From Megamerina dolium (taxonomy: Eukaryota; Arthropoda; Insecta; Diptera; Megamerinidae): a DNA stretch of 64,000 bases. The notes under the pieces are model-generated. The model had not been told where the DNA came from. It ran no database searches and saw only the letters and a program-made list of their open reading frames with translations. Shown one piece after another: positions 48,003 through 60,625 of this stretch (position 1 is the stretch's first letter; each line of letters opens with the position of its first letter). The stretch spans positions 69,784,418-69,848,417 of the forward strand of contig OY978526.1 of assembly GCA_963854835.1 (NCBI GenBank). The letters are read 5' to 3'. Position numbers and translations under genes: made by a program.

Positions 48003-49830
48003 TACATAAAAATAACAATAGCCGCTAATATATTAAATTGAATGTTTTTATTATTTGTAACCTGTCCATCTCTCTCTCTTCCCATGCGTATACGAGTTTT
48101 GCACATGTACGAATACTAATGTTTGACAATGTGCGCATTTAACAGTTATTGTAAATACCAACAGCTGTTTTAATTAATTGTAGGGGAAAAATGACTAATA
48201 TTGTTATTGTTTTTTATTTTTATTTTTTATTTTATTCTCTAAAAAAATAGAACAAACTCGCATAAAATTCAATTAATTATCAAAGAAGAGACAAAAAGAA
48301 AAAGAATGATACAAACTTACGTTTGTGTGAGTGTGTGTGTGTGTGTGTTTGATGACAATAAAATAGAGAAGTTATGTATAGAATATAAAAAGAAAAAGAC
48401 AATGAAATTAAAAACAAACAATAAACTTGTTTTGCTTCAAAATAATAAATAAACTCACACTTATGGAAATATGTATATATATTATTGTGTTTGTATATCG
48501 ATATCCATATAAATATAACGTACTTTGATATAAAAATTTTGCAAATATATTTTATGGAATATTTTGTTATGATAATTAATTTCGATAGCTATTCATTCAT
48601 ATTGTTGATATTGCTACTGTTGGTGTTATCTATATGTACATCTAGCCGGTGGTTAAAATTGGACTAACTAAATATGTGCATTATCTTCTATTTTCAATAT
48701 GAATTTTGAGTACTGTAGCTCAGAGGGCTCCTGCTTCTTTGTAGCCGGAAACTAGAACATTTCTAATATTTCAATTGTTCAATAAATCTATTTATTGTAT
48801 ATACAAGCTTTCACTAATCTATATCTACCGAAACAATTGTGAATTCAAGGTTTTCACTGCAATATCTTAATCAAATGGCTAATAAGTAGATAACATATGT
48901 ATTCAGATGACTATAAAATAAATATTTTAATAATATTTTAATTAATTTATTACATTTGCATATACTTGTATATTTGTACGTATATATAAACATTTTATTC
49001 TACATAAAGTTACACTTAAATACATAATAAATTTGTTTCTAAACAATATTGCAATTAAACAGTTGAATATCTCCTATAAAGAGCAATAACAAACAGAACA
49101 ACAACAAAAAAAAAATGGCAAATCAACAATGCGAACATTATAGAGCAATTGTATAGGTAAATTGGTATTTATATGTCAAGCTTTAAGCTTTTATCTACTT
49201 ATTGAATTAGGTGTTTATTAAATGCCTATATACAATGTATGATTATAATAAACACGATCTAATCAATAGAAATATGGGAAAATATGCTAATTAAATGTTT
49301 ATTTGTCAGCTAATGTAGCTCTTAACTGAAAGGTTAAATGATACAATAATTATATTTGCTTTGCAATATTATAAGGTCATTTCATCCTTAATTTTCAATC
49401 AAAAATTTAGTTTTATTAATAAGAAAGATATGGTAAAATAATCCAAACGTTTGACTAGTTTGACATTCTTATTTTTCAAGTCATACGGCTCTATAATCGT
49501 TCTATTTCAATTCTTAGTTGAATTTGTGCATGTTCAGATTTCGTTTACTATGCGTCTACATAGAGAAATGCCTCCAAGTTTTTGTCATCAAACGTTTGCG
49601 GTGCTCCTGATACACCAGAATTATCTACGATTAGAAAAGAATCTATCAATTAAATTCCTTGCAAATACGTACAAACTCCTTTCTGACAGAAAATTTGACA
49701 TGTTTAAAGTTATGAAAAGAGGTGACAGCACACGACAAACATTTCTATATGCATTTGAGGTTATTGAATTTGAATTCCGGGTGAGTTTGACTCAGTCATC
49801 TCTAACCTCACAAAAAAATTATGAAAATTG
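48003..49830. other. Non-coding region
   Basis: (GT)n at 48325-48348 and AT-rich DNA. TGTAGCTCAGAGGGCTCCTG at 48714 resembles a box A, but no box B follows. The 126-aa ORF at 49451-49831 has no recognisable domain. Confidence 0.5.
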
Positions 49831-50120
49831 AAACATTCATAAAAAAAATACAGAACCACCACTAGAGGTGTCAATTGTATGACCGATTACCATTAATTTT
49901 ACCTACGTAATCTTTTCACTGAATTTATTTACTGCCTATCTATACTCCTTAGAGAGGGTCCCCTTCAAAATGAACTTTTTAAGCACATGAAAATTAATCA
50001 ACATCTACATAATTGCCCATCGCCCATAATTACATAATCGCCCCGGAAATGGTGAAATGTATGACCGACTCCTAGTACTACAATATTTCTCCCAAATAAA
50101 TTTAAACCCTTTCATGTCCA
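49830..50120 (-). repeat. Two units of the 166-bp repeat family
   Basis: TGTATGACCGATTACCATTA (49878) and TGTATGACCGACTCCTAGTA (50058) head two units that include AAAATGAACTT and CATGAAAATTAATCAA-like text, as in 59690-60625. Confidence 0.65.
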
Positions 50121-50289
50121 AGGCAAACCAACACATGCTTCAAATTCGTGGACCCCAAATTCAAATAAAAATTGATATTTCATTTGCTGCAAAACAATGT
50201 AATGAATTATATTGGGTCAAGTCTAAAGTAATGTAGTATATATGCGCCTAATGTCACTGTCACACTGATCACAGCAAGTCATATTATAC

Positions 50290-51500
50290 ATTTTATGGAA
50301 AAGATATCATTGCGATGCATACTGCACAACAATGGTTCACACGATTTCATTGTGAAGATTTAAATGCCAAATATGCATCTCGATGTGGCCGCGAATCACC
50401 GATGTCGACATCCACATGCAAGTACTTATGATAACACCGAGGAGCGAAACATTGTTCAGAAAAGTGTTTTAAATCATTGCCATGCGGCTGGATTCGTCAA
50501 GAAATTCTATAAGTGGGTCCCGAATGAACCGAGTGAGACAAAAATGACTCTACCGCATTTGGAAATGAAATAACTTGTTGAAGCAGTTTGAAAACAAGGA
50601 ACTTTTGAAATGAGTGGTCACTGGTGACGAGAAATTGATCACGTACGACAATGTGCAGCGAAATTTGTGGAAGAGGTGCTTGGATGCACCAGAAATAATT
50701 GCAAAGCCAGAATTGTAGATTAGAAAGGTGATATCGTTGTTGCTGAGAGCTTTGAAAGAGAGGTATTTAATACGATCCTAGCCAATTTGGAAAATTAGTA
50801 TGAAAAATAAATCAATAAAAAAATAAATGAAAAAAAAAAATAAATAAATATGTAGCACCTTCGCGGCTTAGGGCTCTTTTGCCGAACTTCTCTTCCAATG
50901 CTGTTGTGCGCGTCAAATTTTGGGCAGTATTATTAGAAATGATCTACTTATTTATGAGCACCAAATACAAACAAAAATTGTCACAAATTCTGAGCTTTGT
51001 CACAGAGTCACTGCCGGAAGAATTGCCAATTGTTTGCCGACAGGTGGGCACCGTTCAGGAGAAAAATCTTTTCGATATTAAATTTATGCTTCAACCGAGT
51101 ATTGAAACCACTAACTACAGGTCAGAAGGCCACCGCACTAACCACTGAGCTACGGCACGGCAAAACTAGTATGAGCAAATAATATATTGAGCGAAGTATT
51201 CTAGCAAAAGCAACCAGAAAGACGAAATTGGAACAACACGAATCCTCACACATTTTTCCCAACCTGCGGAAAACTGCAGAATATTGTTTGGGAAGACAGT
51301 CCCATTAGACAGTACCGTCGTTGCACTATCAGATTACCATCTATTCCGGTCGCTTCAAAACTCTCTGCAGAGGAAAAAATTACTGCAAAACCCACTTGTC
51401 AGCGTTCTTCGGCCAGAACCAATAGAATTCCTTCGAATATGGAATTATGGCTCTACCCGGAAAATGGCGAAATGTGATCGATAACAATAGCCAGTATTTG
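50290..51500 (+). mobile_element. Mariner relic split by a SINE
   Basis: The left part (50320-50720) gives TAQQWFTRFHCED, HCHAAGFVKKFYKWVPNE and VTGDEKLITYDNVQ (first Asp). The right part (51290-51490) gives SDYHLFRSLQNSLQRKK, EPIEFLRIWNYGSTRKM and an NNSQYLD-like end (third-Asp region and C-terminus). A SINE lies between them at 50845-51162. Stops and frameshifts are frequent. Confidence 0.82.
50845..51162 (-). mobile_element. tRNA-derived SINE copy nested in mariner
   Basis: The head on the minus strand at 51162-51095 starts GTGCCGTAGCTCAGTGGTTA; the body is shortened. The tail is (ATTT)n at 50825-50850 on the far side. It separates the two halves of the mariner transposase, so it is younger than that element. 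Confidence 0.85.
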
Positions 51501-53060
51501 GATTAATTATATATATTAATACATCAATTTACCGAAAAAAATACTGTATGACTTGTTACTTGACTCACATAAAGAAAGCTTTAAATAATATTTCTAATTT
51601 TTTTCTTTTGCAGTGAATTAAATATTTTCTTCCTTAAATGAAATTGTTCGGTGAACAAAACGGCTATGTTATATCCCAGTCTAGTTTTGAGGAAATAATA
51701 TTTATTAAATCTATGTACTTAACATAAAATAGACACCCAAACACTAACAGGTTCTCCAATATTTAATCCATTAGTCGGTTTTTAAGTCTTCCATTGTGCC
51801 TTACACTGAGCATTTATCCCTGACAATTGGACAATTCAGAAGATTAGAAAATTGGCCTCTTCCATTTTTCACAGTTAATTTTTATCATTGAAAGAATAGA
51901 CACATTGTTTTCTATTACAAAATTACTGAGTTGATCGAAAAGAGTTTCTAAACACTGTACTAAAACAATCCTTAAAGATCGCACTATTATCAAACCAATC
52001 AATTCGCGTCTATTATATTCTAGTTCAATAAATAATAATTTTCTATTATAATACATTGCAATCGTTCGCCAATTGTTTTATAGAAAATATATATCCAACA
52101 TCGCTTAGGCTAAATGCATTTATTTAATATTGTTGAAGTATGTACTTAACCTTGAAACTTTCTTACTACTTGTAGACTCTCTATGTAGGTATATGGGAAA
52201 AAGTAGAGCAATGTAAATGTCAAATTTGCCAACTTATTACATATAGATATACCTGCTATCGAACTACAAATTTTAAATTTTATTGAAGATATATATAAAC
52301 GACACAATAAATGCATTTAAAGGGAAATAAAAATAAAATCAATGCATAAATGTAAGGTATATGTGCTTAACTCGGCACACATACAAGTATATGCAAATAA
52401 ATAGTGTATATTAAAATACTTAAAGGGTAAGAAGTTACTAACATGTATATTAGGAAGAAAGAAAAGAAAACAATGCAAATACTCCTACTATACAATACTC
52501 CTCCATATTGACACACTACATACATATACCCTCATATGTACATAGTATATACACGTACATATCACATACCGTATGCACTAGTAAAAAATTTAAACCAACG
52601 AAAGGGAAAATATGCATTGAAGTGTTATTAATATCGAATCGATAACATTGAAAAGTTAACATGCAATAACAATGCGCAATAGCATAAAATATTTACGTGA
52701 AAATGTACATTAGTAAATAATGTATATAATAGCATTGGCTTGCTTTGACCAATTGGTATAAAGAACGAGTAGTATCAAAAGAAGATTTTGATCTCACTTC
52801 ACTTACAATACTGAAACCGTATGTGGTGTATGATAGAACTAATTTTATTCCTCATAAATACGATATGAATGTGAACAAATTTCTATAAACTTCAAATTCC
52901 AAAAGAAATAAAAATAAGAATCGAAGCAATCAGCATTTAACATGGCACCAAAAGGTTTTTCGAAGCCTACAAGGTCGATGATGATGCTTGGAGCATCGAG
53001 TATTAAATTTGTAACACGTATAACAAAATATCCAATACTCAACAAACTATTAGAAATATG
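51500..53060. other. Non-coding AT-rich spacer
   Basis: No gene, RNA or transposon is recognised; only low-complexity AT sequence. Confidence 0.55.
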
Positions 53061-53062
53061 TA

Positions 53063-54275
53063 CCAGGTGTACAAGTTTAAATCCGCTGTTTTTCGGTAAA
53101 AAAAAAACACTTTTTTTTTTTCATAGAAAGCCAAAAATTAATTTATTCCAAGTATTTGCCCCCACTAGCTATACATTTTACCCATCTCTAGGGCAATTTG
53201 TGTATACCATGCCAAAAGAATTCCTCATTTTTCGAGGCAAACCACTCGTCAAGCCATTTTCCGACGTCTTCATATGAATCGAAGTGCTGTTCGACGAGCG
53301 CGAGACCCATCAATGAAAACAGGTGATAGTCAGAAGGGGCCAGGTCTGGTAAATAAGAGGGATGAGGTAGCACCTCCCAATTGAGTGTGTCCTTGTAGAT
53401 TTGATGTGTGCGATAGCGTTGGGCGTTGTCGTGGAGAAAAATCAGCTTCTCATGTCTTTGTTCATAACCAGGCCTTTTTTCACCAAAAGCACGGCGCAAT
53501 TTCACTAGTTGTTGGTGGTAGCGGTGAGCATTGACAGTTTTACCAGGATTAAACAGCTCGTAGTAGATGACACCCTGTTGATCCTACCAAACGCGCAGCA
53601 TTGTCTTGCATCCAAAGCGATTTGGTCTTGGAGAAGAAGTTGGCCTCGGATCGATCCACGATTTTTTTCGTTTAGGATTCTCAAAGTATATGCACTTTTC
53701 ATCGCAAGGCACCACAAGATGGAGGAACGACTTTCTTTTTTGTCTAGCAAGCAAGATTTCGCATGTGTTTTGGCGTCGCTCCATCTGCCTATCGTTCAAT
53801 TCATGGGGTACCCATTTTCCAAATTTTTGAACCTTCCCATGGCTCGTAAACGTATGGAAATGGCTTGTTGAATAATACCTAACTGTTCGGCAAGCAGTTT
53901 TTGCGATTAGGTGTCGCTTCATCCAAAAGAGTCTGCAAATCATGGTCCTCAACTTTTGTGGGTCTATTTTCACGCTTCTTGTAACTCAAGTCAAAATGGC
54001 CTTCTTTGAACCGACGAAACCAATCTCTGCAAGTGGTTTCCGACAGCGCGTTCGATGCGACTCAGCAGCAGATTTCTTCAAATGGAAGCAAAAAAGTAGA
54101 GCTTCCCGCATATGCGGGAAAAATGTATGTTGTTGTATGAAATCACTGAAAATGTTTACTAATTGATGTAAACAGATGTCGAACTCATAAAAAATGGATG
54201 CACAGTGGATAATAGCTCAATATGCTCACTAATGCCATCTACGATCAAACAGCGGATTTAAGTTTGTACACCTTG
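53063..54275 (-). mobile_element. Full-length inactive mauritiana-type mariner
   Basis: The 27-bp inverted repeats begin CCAGGTGTACAAGTTTAAAT (left) and, inverted, CAAGGTGTACAAACTTAAAT (right). They are flanked by TA (53061-53062, 54276-54277). The length of 1213 bp is typical. The minus-strand transposase can be followed through ETTCRDWFRRFKEGHFD, GKWVPHELNDRQMERRQNT, VPCDEKCIYFEN (first Asp kept, usual TGDEKW altered), FLHDNAQ (second Asp) and LPDLAPSDYHLF (third Asp), to GIHKLP. At least three frameshifts or stops make it dead. Termini and protein both resemble the Mos1 (mauritiana) subfamily. Confidence 0.93.
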
Positions 54276-54277
54276 TA

Positions 54278-54985
54278 TTTTTGGCCCAAAACTACATTTA
54301 ATAATTCCAATCAAATATTTGATTACTTTATTTACTTTAGGTTTATAATGAATTTTTCATAAGACATCGGAAAGCGTTATCTTCCATAATTTTGTTTTGG
54401 ATTAGTATATTAGTACATTTTATAAGAACTACCTAAGACCCAAGCAAAGTCAAGAAGAAGTAAGATTTCATTCAAAGTCGTCTTAAATTCCATGTTCCGA
54501 TAAACGCCCATATCAAAAATAATTATATTGAGACTTAAAATTATAAAATATCCGTATTAAATTTCGACAATAAGAGATCTATTTTTGAAAGAAGTTCTCC
54601 AAAAAAATTGTTTGCGCCAATATTTTTCACTAACTAATTAGAGCATCAGTAAGGAATGTCTTAGATTTCATTAGGAGAGCTGACACTCTTTTGCCTTAAT
54701 AGGGTTATTTTAGCACAAATGGTTTTTAGGTTGCAGTGATTTGCCTTTAGAGTCAAGCTTTTTCTAAAAATTCTAAAAATAATAATAATCATTAACTAGT
54801 GAACGTCAAAGACGAAACGTCCATGGATAAACAAAAATAAACTGTTGACACTGCATAGGCTCTAAAGAATATTAAACAAGCTTGCGTGTATTAAGCGTGC
54901 TTAGTTTTGACTAGAAGGGATGTATTTATGTAAGTATACGTATTAGAATGCAATGGATTAGAATTTATTTCAAATTTAAAACTCT
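54278..54985. other. Non-coding spacer
   Basis: AT-rich sequence with no recognised feature. Confidence 0.5.
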
Positions 54986-54989
54986 TATG

Positions 54990-55165
54990 GAATCACTTTT
55001 TCTCTGCTTTGTGACAGAGCTCTTTCACAAGTCTTTTCACGGCACATAATTAGCATCGGAAGAATTACCACTTGCTTGTATTTACCTTTCTGATAAAATG
55101 TTGTTGAACCCACGACCTATTAGCAGAAATCGTAGGCATTAATAACTGAACTATGGTGCCGATGC
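54990..55165 (-). mobile_element. Diverged SINE relic
   Basis: It shares CTTTGTGACAGAGCTCTTT, CATCGGAAGAATTACCA and TTGAACCCACGACCTA with the SINE family. The head ends GGCACCATAGTTCAGTTATT on the minus strand, so box A is mutated. It is older than the other copies. Confidence 0.65.
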
Positions 55166-55185
55166 TCATTAGAGTAAGGATCAGT

Positions 55186-55275
55186 CTAACTAATGGCACT
55201 GTAATTCAGTGGTTGCTGTATTGGATTATTTTCTTAATGCTTTCAATTCGATGCCATTTCGCAGTGAAGCCCATA
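55186..55275 (+). repeat. tRNA-like SINE head, diverged
   Basis: GGCACTGTAATTCAGTGGTT near 55195 looks like a mutated box A of the same family, with TTCAATTCGATGCC as a possible box B 45 bp on. No acceptor-stem pairing is convincing, so a true tRNA gene is unlikely. Confidence 0.35.
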
Positions 55276-55284
55276 TCTATCACG

Positions 55285-55489
55285 TTATTTGCTGTGCAAA
55301 ACCAATGGGTTATTCCCCTCAATGTATAGAAATGCAGCGATCAAGCTGTCCTTTGATGTCATCGACTTTGTAAATCGAAGAATATACACCAGTCCAGCTT
55401 TCAAAAGCTGTGAGAACTGTAAGAGTTGCATTGCAAAAGCACATGCACAGAGAACGTGTGTCATTTGGACAATCCCCAATGAAGTGTGA
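55285..55489 (+). mobile_element. Possible retrotransposon Gag zinc-knuckle fragment
   Basis: The frame encodes NRRIYTSPAFKSCENCKSC followed by IAKAHAQRTC. The spacing Cys-x2-Cys-x4-His-x4-Cys is the CCHC zinc knuckle of Gag proteins. The fragment is only about 65 residues, and no other retroelement domain flanks it, so it is tentative. Confidence 0.35.
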
Positions 55490-55974
55490 ACACAAGTCCT
55501 ATAATGACGCTCAGAAAGTTGGTGGTTCTGCTGCCAAATCGACTACCTAATTACATTTAAATAAAAAAATGGCTCTTTAGACGAAATATACGTTTGGGGT
55601 TAGGTGCAATAAAATGAGTTCGAAAATCAGACGGGTTGTCAATAAAAAAAAGTTTGAAATATTCATATCTTAATTGAAGGCTAATCTTGAAAGCATCTGT
55701 GCACAAAATTTCATTGTTTGGAACCGCAAAAAAACAAGCAAACTGGCATTTGGCAGAGGATTTGCAAATATGAAACATTTATCATTGAAAGAAAGCATGA
55801 TATTTTATTCTTAGATATTTTTGATGTCCAAAGTTACATTCGACTTTCATCCTAACATTCATTAATTTGTTCTCAAAATGAAATCTCTTAAAAATTCTTG
55901 AGGCTTTTGTCATTTATTCATTTGAGTAAATTCATTAAGATAAATTTAAAACTATAAAATAAATAAATAAATAT

Positions 55975-56330
55975 GTAGCACTTAAAGCCCCGAAGGGCTC
56001 ATTGGCCGAGCTTCTCTTCAATTTAACACGCACAGTGTTAAATTTTGGACAGTATTAGAAGGGACCTCCTTATTTTAGCCGGTTCACAACGCCAGAACCC
56101 TTGTGACATCACTTTTTCTGACATTTGTCACAGAGTTCTTTTAGAAGCTTTTTCATGGCAAGTTATTACTGTCGGAAGAATTGCCAATTGCTTGCCGACA
56201 GGTGGGTACCGTTCGAAAGAAAAATCTTTTCGATATTAAATTTGTTATGCATGAGCCGGGGATTGAACCACGACCTACAGATCAGAAGGCCAACACACTA
56301 ACCACTGAGCAACGGCCATTTAAAATTAAA
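55975..56330 (-). mobile_element. tRNA-derived SINE copy
   Basis: The head is at 56330-56255 on the minus strand (GCCGTTGCTCAGTGGTTAGT; GGTTCAATCCCCGGC as box B). The body is complete and ends GGGGCTTTAAGTGCTACATA, followed by (TTTA)n at 55955-55975. ATTTAAAAYTA occurs on both sides (55946 and 56328) as the target duplication. Confidence 0.88.
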
Positions 56331-59095
56331 TTATAGTCCAAATTAATTATATGTAAATAAACCTTTTCTCATGACATTCAGACATGTTCAAGCCGATTGA
56401 ATCAAGAACAGAGCCTGGTTTCCACTTCAATGTGTTTTGAATCTAGCATAATATCCAAAAAAGCAATTCAGAATCTGTGGTAATAAGGATCTAGAGGTTC
56501 ACTTCTTAACACTTGAATGCCTCAAATAAAATTATTCATTATAAATAAATAATTTTTGTTCTCTTTATGTATGTGAATCTCCTGACAATGACTTCAATCA
56601 TTTCAATTAAATTGAATACAGTCGTTTATAGCTTTGATATTCAAAAACAGATGCTTGGCAATTTGTTACAAAAAAAAAAAAAATTGAAAGTAAAACCAAC
56701 AACAACAACAACAACAAGAAATATTAATGAAACCTTAGAGAATAATACTTATCCACCCTAACAACGTAATTTTTGCGTGTGACCTCGTTTGCTATCACTG
56801 CTGTCCGCTTAATATTAAACACATACATATACACATTCACTCTCACATAATATATAGTTAAGGATTCATAAACGTGACAATACTTTGCACTTAAGGTCTT
56901 ATTAGGAGTGACTATTCGAAGAAATTGCTGTACGCAGTAATAATATAGTATGTATAAGATATATTTCATTACCACCGACACATCCCCACGCACATACATA
57001 GACAATTCTTTAATACCAACGAAGCAGTCTATGGTGAAAGCCTAAAGAACTATTGCTTTTAACGAATAATTAATTAATAATTGTTTAACATTGATTGCAA
57101 AATTACAATATCCCTTATGAATAGGTACACATATGGGCATTTCGCAGAAATCTTCAACCAAAAGTGGGAAAAAGCTGAGCAATTTTTAATTCCCAAATAT
57201 TCGTCTAATAGTTTTTGAGGATAATATTGAAAGGATATCTTGTCCACTGCTTGAAGGTTCCTCTAGAAGATATATTCACTTTCACTATTGCCACTCCCAG
57301 TTGTCCAATTTTAACCATTTACAATATTTGGTGTAATATCAACAGATTTAGCTTCCATACCAAATTTCAGCACTCTAGTTCATACTATTCCCAATACGAT
57401 TTATTGTGAGGATCCATAGTTTTCCATATTCTTGAAAATTTCACAGCATTTTATAATTTTTCACGTGCATATCAGAAAGCAATTCCATATTTTGTCGCGT
57501 CCAAATAGCTTAACATTAGCTGATATCTTGAAATCAAGCAGGCGACTCTGATAAATTTAAATACTCATCTACTCAACAACAAAACAACAAATATTTGTAT
57601 AAAATCTTTTCATTTGATGTTCCTTCTCTAAATTTATGCGTATGAATGTCATGACCGTAACCCGGTAAATGCCCATACATGACCGTAACGCTGCCGATAC
57701 GTGAAAATCACTAAGTGGGTGTGTAAGTGAGCATGTTGAAAATTGCGTTGTTCAAACGACATAATGAAAAATGTATGAATGATGGGAGCTGTAGTGGCTG
57801 TAGTTGGGAAAAAAAAAAAACAAAGTAAACATATAATGCTCTTGCACAAATACATAATTATTATAATTGTAATAATATGAATTGATTAAAAATGTTAATG
57901 ATTGCTGATAATTGACTAGCACATTGACAATAACAACTGACAACTTAATGACAGAGCATCCATATAACATAGTTGCAATATATATACGTATGAAAATTTT
58001 GCTCTCTTAATATGTCTGTCGCTATTCTCTCTACGCTCTCTCTTTTCTTGCGCATCAGATGAAAGTGAATGTTTTTTGTTTACCACCATGAAATGCGTAC
58101 ATAGGAGTCCACTTAATAGGAAATTCTAGTCATGTTTAGAATTTGACGTTTCGTTTGTCAAATAAACAACTCGAAAACAACAACAACAACAACATAAATG
58201 ACAGCACTTACTACTGTAGTATATAGGTATGTACAATATACTCGTATAAAGTACTCTCACTTTTCAACACTATACGTTTATATACAATACCAGTTCAGAA
58301 CATGGACACATAGCATTTTTCCATTTTTATTACAACAATGATGTGCTCATGCGTCAAATGTACCGAGTAGAGTGTCCATTGAAACAATAACAATAAGAGT
58401 GTTAACTAATAAAAACATATTATAATAATACGTAAAGCATACACAGGAATAGCAAGTGAACAGTGTTGCATTAGTTTGTCGATATTTTCTCTTGCTTATA
58501 CAATAAATAAAATTTGGTTTTTTATGATACCAAAAATGTGATTGCTTTGAGTGAAAGCTTTTGAAAGAGCTTCTTGACAAAGCTCGAAAGAGAAGTAATG
58601 TCATAATACTTCTAATATCAGTGTAGATTTCTTAAAATGATACAAAAGTTTACAACACATAACAGGTCGGTTTGAGTTCATCAAAGCTTTTAGAAATGTC
58701 CATAATTATAATATACCAAATTCATAAAATTCATTTGGTAAAAACTAAATAATGACAAACATTTACCAATTTATTCCAGTACTATATATTCTGCTTAAGT
58801 TGTTAAGTTTTGTAGTGAAAATTAACACATCCGGAAAAATACAACCTTCCCGTTAATCGAAAATTCTTGATGTCAGAAAATATGGACGAAATCAAATTGT
58901 AGTGGAAAATATTTGAGTTAGCTGATATTAAAATTAAAAAAAAATAAAAAATAAAAAATACTAGACAGAATTTTGGGTTCGTTGGATCATGGTTGTTTAA
59001 GACGTTTACTGATTTACTTCTTGTTTCTTGGGTGGTATTGTATACTCCTTCTCTTCTACTCTTCTTCTGTCTACATTTTGGTGTTATTTATTTTT
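56331..59095. other. Non-coding AT-rich region
   Basis: (CAA)n runs at 56696-56718 and 58177-58193 and poly-A tracts. No gene is recognised. Confidence 0.5.
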
Positions 59096-59097
59096 TG

Positions 59098-59440
59098 GGT
59101 GCCGTAGCTCAGTGGTTAGTGTGTTCGCCTTCTGATCTGTAGATCGTGGTCAATCCTCGGCTGATGCATAACAAATTTAATATCGACGAAATTTTTCTTT
59201 CGAACGGAATCCACCTGTCGGCAAGCAATTGGCAATTCTTCCGACAGTAACAACTTGCTATGAAAAAGCTTCTAAAAGAACTCTGTGACAAAGCCCAGAA
59301 AAAGTGATGTCACAAGCTAAAACCGGCTAAAATAAGTATGTCCCTTCTAATACTGTCCAAAATTTAACACGCATAACAGTAATGGAAGAGAGCTCGCCCA
59401 ATGAGCCCTTCGGGGCTTTAAGTGCCACATATTTATTTTA
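59098..59440 (+). mobile_element. tRNA-derived SINE copy, plus orientation
   Basis: Reading forward: GGTGCCGTAGCTCAGTGGTT (59099, box A), TCGTGGTCAATCCTCGG (59144, degraded box B), the body with CTGTCGGCAAGCAATTGGC and GTGATGTCACAAG, then GGGGCTTTAAGTGCCACATA and a T/A-rich tail to about 59455. It is the only complete plus-strand copy. Confidence 0.88.
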
Positions 59441-59689
59441 TTTTTTTAATTTTTTAGAACATTTTTTCTATATATGGATGTTAAAGTTGGTAAAATTCTT
59501 AAACGGCTTGGATAAAAAAATATAAAATTTCCAGCATTTCTTCCTAAGCAAGTAAAATTGATTTTCAGTTTTCGATTCGTGTACACTTCTCAAATATGAT
59601 ATTTGGAATAAATGCAAAATATCAAATGCTGAGGAGAATAGAAAAACTATCTCACATTAAGCTTAAACACTTTCAAGAAAACTCCCATA

Positions 59690-60625
59690 AAGCGGTGAAA
59701 TATATGACCAATCGCCTTTAATTTACCTCTCCACCATTTCTTTTGAACTGACTTACTCTCTTTATCCACCCTTAAAGGCCGCTGCCTAACAAAATGAACG
59801 CGAAAATATATAAAAAACCTTACATCACCTCATAACTTCCAGAGAGCAGCTCTTAGAGCAATAAAATGTATGATCGACTGTCATTAATTTATTTTATCCA
59901 ATATTTCCTCAGAATATACTTTCCACATATCTTCACTTTTCGCATTCAAAATGAACGCAAAAACACATGTAAATCATCAAATATCACCTTAGATGCCCAG
60001 AAATCGACTCTAGAGTAGTAAAATGTATGATCGACCCCTATTAATTTTTCTTCTCAAATATTTTCTCGCTATATACTTACCACTTATCTTCACAGTTTTA
60101 AGGGTGCTTCCACACAAAATGAACTCAAAAAATATGAAAATTGTCAAATATCTTCACAGTTGCCCAGAAATCGCCTCTAGAGTAGTAAAATGTATGACCA
60201 ACCCCTATTAATTTGTCCTCTCCAATATTTTCTCGTGATGTACTTACTATTATCTTCACATTTTCAAAGGTGCTTCCACACAAAATTAATTCAAAAAATA
60301 TTAAAATTGTCAAATATCTTCACAGCTCCCCAGATATTGCTTCTAGAGTAGTAAAATGTATGATCGACCCCTATTAATTTTTCTTCTCCAATATTTTCTC
60401 AATATGTACTTGCCACTTATCTTCACTTCTTAATGAGGCTCCCATACAAAATGAACGCAAAAAACACTTGATAATTGACAAATAACTCTTGAGCTGCTTG
60501 GAAATAGCTTCTAGTGTGGTAAAATGTAAGACAGACCCTAGTAATTTTTCCTTGCCAATAATTTCTCCAAACATATTTACTTCTTATCTCCCCTTCTTAG
60601 AGGAGTTCTCCTACAAAATTGCCGC
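59690..60625 (-). repeat. Satellite-like tandem array, about 166-bp unit
   Basis: Six units are anchored by AAAATGTATGAYCGACCCCT-like text at about 59697, 59863, 60020, 60187, 60353 and 60521 (steps 166, 157, 167, 166, 168). Each also has TTTTTCTTCTCCAATATTTT, TATCTTCAC, CACAAAATGAACTCAAAAAA-like text and CTCTAGAGTAG. The array is non-coding. Related single or paired units occur at 7080, 29690 and 49830. Confidence 0.88.

Noticed and set aside
48710..48760. Box-A-like TGTAGCTCAGAGGG, considered as another SINE or tRNA
   Set aside because: No box B and no SINE body follow.
49451..49831. 126-aa ORF
   Set aside because: No family recognised on either strand; a possible decayed repeat, but not supportable as a gene.
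59098..59170. tRNA gene candidate
   Set aside because: Boxes A and B are present, but the acceptor and anticodon stems do not fold well and the sequence continues into the repeated SINE body.
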